The notes under the pieces: generated by a model
The model's database searches: none
Told to the model about the DNA's origin: nothing
What the model saw: the letters and a program-made list of their open reading frames with translations, nothing else
Source of the DNA: Symbiodinium natans
Taxonomy: Eukaryota; Sar; Dinophyceae; Suessiales; Symbiodiniaceae
Direction of reading: 5' to 3'
NCBI GenBank assembly: GCA_905221605.1
Contig: CAJNDS010001428.1
Location: 1 to 19,146 of the forward strand
DNA: 19,146 nt
In this document: one piece after another, positions 17,445 to 19,146 of the stretch
Layout: each line of letters starts with the position of its first letter
How positions within the stretch are numbered: the stretch's first letter is position 1
Made by a program: the position numbers and the translations under genes

Positions 17445-17505
17445 ATCGATCATATTCGTATTAAAGATTCGAATATATCTTGGTAAGGAATATCCCTATA
17501 AAAGG
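17351..17505. other. AT-rich island of foreign composition
   Basis: There is an abrupt change from balanced composition to A/T-dominated sequence with repeated TTCGAAT- and GATTCAT-like words, ending near CTATAAAAGGC. It shares short phrases (AATAAATTT, TTCGATTCATA, CTTTTCATT) with the AT-rich right end, suggesting a common source. Organelle-derived or viral/transposon origin is possible but not shown. Confidence 0.5.
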
Positions 17506-17610
17506 CTACGGGCTCGACCCCTATTTTCGCTCTGCGGCCACCCCGTCGGATGCCCCGCCTCTTCTTCCGGTCCATTTGGCTGCTTGTGAGGGCCTTGCAG
17601 GGGGATCCTG

Positions 17611-17915
17611 AAAATTCCGGGAATTTTAACACTTTTTGTCTAAAAATCCTGGGAATTTGGGGAATCACCCGGAGCTGAAAATTCCCGGAATTTTAGGAAT
17701 TATCCGGATTGAGGTTTGGGCTTGCCGGGTTGGATTTAAGGTGCCAGCGCAACAGTGATGACGTGGGTGCCCCTTCACCTTCAAGGAAATCTCTTGGTCC
17801 AGGGTAGTTCCGATGACGGTCGCCGCCCGCCAGCTGTGTAAGGGGGTTCGGCCTCACGATCACATATCAGCAACAGCTCTCGAAAAACCCTAGGAATTTG
17901 AATTCCGGGAATTTT
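17611..17915. repeat. Cluster of near-palindromic AATTCCGGGAATT dyads
   Basis: AAAATTCCGGGAATTTT at 17611-17627 and its exact reverse complement at 17678-17694, a 15-base copy (AATTCCGGGAATTTT) at 17901-17915, and a degenerate copy at 17642-17658. Each is a palindrome with a single odd central base. Confidence 0.8.
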
Positions 17916-17929
17916 CGGGATCCCCCGGG

Positions 17930-17970
17930 TTCAGGGTTTTACGCTTTACGGTGTAGGGTTTTGGGGTTTA
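17930..17970 (+). repeat. Degenerate telomere-type array
   Basis: GGGTTTTACGCTTTACGGTGTAGGG and TTGGGGTTTA: recognisable but heavily altered TTTAGGG units just left of the minisatellite. Confidence 0.55.
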
Positions 17971-18139
17971 ATAGAAATTGTATAGGGTTTGTGTCCGGAG
18001 TTTTGTCGTGTTTTGGGGGGGTTTTGTTTTTTGCTTTTGCTGTAATGGTTTGGGTTCTGTCGGGTGTGGTGGGGGGTGGGTGGTTTTGGGGTGCTGAGGG
18101 GTTGGGTGCTGAAAGGCTGGGGTTTTGGGGGGTTTTCCC

Positions 18140-18642
18140 GAATGCCCGTGGTGGTGGTCCCGTGGTGGTGGTCCGTGGTCCCGTGGTGTTCGTCGTGGTG
18201 GTCCCCAGCGTGGTGGTGGTCCCGTGGTGGTGGTGCTCCTTTGGTAGTGGTGGTCTGTCGTGGTGGTGGCGGTGTCCGTGGTGAAGGTGGTGGTGGTGGT
18301 GGTGGTGGTGGTCCCTGGTGGCCGTCGTGGTGGTCCCGTGGTGGTGGTCCCATGGTGGTGGCCGGGTGGCGGTGGTCCGTGGCGGTGGTCCGCGGTGGTG
18401 GTCTCGTGGTGGTTGTTCCGTGGTGGTGGTCCTGTGGTGGTTGTCTCGTGGTGGTGGTCCCGCGGTGGTGGTCCCGTGGTGGTGGTCCCGTGGTGGTGGT
18501 CCGTGGTGGTTGGTCCGTGGTGGTGGTCCGTGGCGGGGGTCCGTGCGGGTGGTTGTGTTGGTGGTCGTGGTGGTGGTCTCGTGGTGGTGGTCTTGTGGTG
18601 GTGGTCTCGTGGTGGTGGTCTCGTGGTGGTCCGTGGTGTGGG
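18140..18642 (+). repeat. GT-rich minisatellite, about 14-nt unit
   Basis: Imperfect tandem copies of CCCGTGGTGGTGGT, with 13-nt and longer variants, cover about 500 bases. The + strand is almost devoid of A. Because the unit contains no stop in any frame on either strand and its length is not a multiple of three, several long open frames appear on both strands; these are artefacts. The closely spaced GG pairs could support two-layer quadruplexes. Confidence 0.95.
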
Positions 18643-18649
18643 ATCTTCT

Positions 18650-19146
18650 TTTCAGGAATGCTTGGGTCATTTGAATTTCGATTCATAGAGGGGATTCTAT
18701 AGGGCCATCGAAATCCAATGTCTTGATACCATCGCAATATTCTTGGATCTATAAGAATGACTTTGGAATTTTCTTTTCATTCGAATTCTTTGTAGGATAT
18801 CTTTCGCGTAGGATTATGGATCGAATCTATTTCTTGAATAATGATGGATATTATTGGAGGAAATTGAAATCCTATTTCGTCTCATCAGAATATTTTTTGA
18901 ATCGGTGGTTCGTCTCACTTTTGATTATTTGTATTTAGGAATCTTCGATTATTCTTATTCTTTTTTCGTCTTTATGGGATGATTTGTAATTGGGGGTGAT
19001 GACGGATTTTTAAGCACGTCGAGGCATCTTGGAGAATTCGAAATTCATCTTGCTCTCGTGGATGAGGATTGATTCCCTTTCATTTGATAAGCGCACATAA
19101 CCCTTGGATGATGAATTTCATTTATAGAATAAATTTCCGGATTCGA
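18650..19146. other. AT-rich terminal segment, unidentified
   Basis: Composition switches sharply at about 18650 to A/T-rich DNA rich in GAATTC, ATTCGAA and TTCGTCTCA words. A + frame (18723-18938) reads WRKLKSYFVSSEYFLNRWF and ends TAG, but begins at TTG. A minus frame reads LRWYQDIGFRWPYRIPSMNR before entering the minisatellite. Both look more like organelle-type coding than like the rest of the window, but I cannot assign either to a gene. Confidence 0.45.

Noticed and set aside
17494-17504. TATAAAAGGC as a TATA-box promoter (also near 16765)
   Set aside because: Dinoflagellates are thought not to use canonical TATA boxes, no gene starts appropriately downstream, and the setting is AT-rich.
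17505-17525. GGGCTCGACCCC as a tRNA B-box
   Set aside because: No five-base T stem, no acceptor stem and no A-box at the right distance.
17939-18737. Long His/Thr/Pro-rich (minus) and Val/Trp/Gly-rich (plus) open frames over the right-hand repeat
   Set aside because: They arise because a 14-nt repeat without stop codons is read in every frame. There is no independent sign of coding.
1-19146. CRISPR arrays, bacterial operons, ribosome-binding sites
   Set aside because: There are no regularly spaced identical repeats and no tightly packed gene runs; the content is eukaryotic.

Overview
The window looks like nuclear DNA of a dinoflagellate, with Symbiodiniaceae or a relative as the best guess. 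The grounds are: (i) a Ty1/copia-type polyprotein with features I associate with dinoflagellate copies (a Gag start containing NPFWSERAQ, a CCCH finger followed by a CCHC knuckle, and a methyltransferase-like domain between protease and integrase); (ii) many short interstitial arrays of TTTAGGG, the telomere repeat reported for dinoflagellates; (iii) uninterrupted host genes, all on the + strand; (iv) two sequences resembling relics of the dinoflagellate spliced leader. No species can be named from sequence alone.

Layout. Positions 1 to about 5575 (minus strand) hold the 5' two-thirds of a copia-like retrotransposon: Gag, two tandem protease-like domains, a methyltransferase-like domain, and the integrase core with D, D and E visible. 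Reverse transcriptase and RNase H would lie beyond the left edge. This copy carries a frameshift, a TGA stop and a compensating pair of indels. All three indels lie in homopolymer runs. From 5575 to 8650 there is no confident gene, only TTTAGGG-type arrays and small open islands. An intact APH/choline-kinase-fold phosphotransferase with a possible N-terminal membrane anchor follows at 8654-10054 (+). At 11425-12252 (+) is a polytopic membrane protein, perhaps related to carotenoid-biosynthesis (DUF422/CruF-like) proteins. At 14269-15987 (+) is a 572-residue polytopic protein whose N-terminal half looks like a TIR domain interrupted by a membrane hairpin. The right end (17350-19146) mixes AT-rich islands of foreign composition, repeated AATTCCGGGAATTTT dyads and a 14-nt GT-rich minisatellite.

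How it fits together. The three host genes share one orientation, as in dinoflagellate unidirectional gene clusters, but no common pathway is apparent. The best candidate for something poorly described is the TIR-like membrane protein. Next come the retrotransposon's duplicated protease and its captured methyltransferase-like domain. Many other open frames here are compositional artefacts, especially in the GT-rich repeat. Apparent starts at 40, 5313, 11407, 14212 and 18723 are TTG codons, so I moved the eukaryotic starts to the first in-frame ATG.
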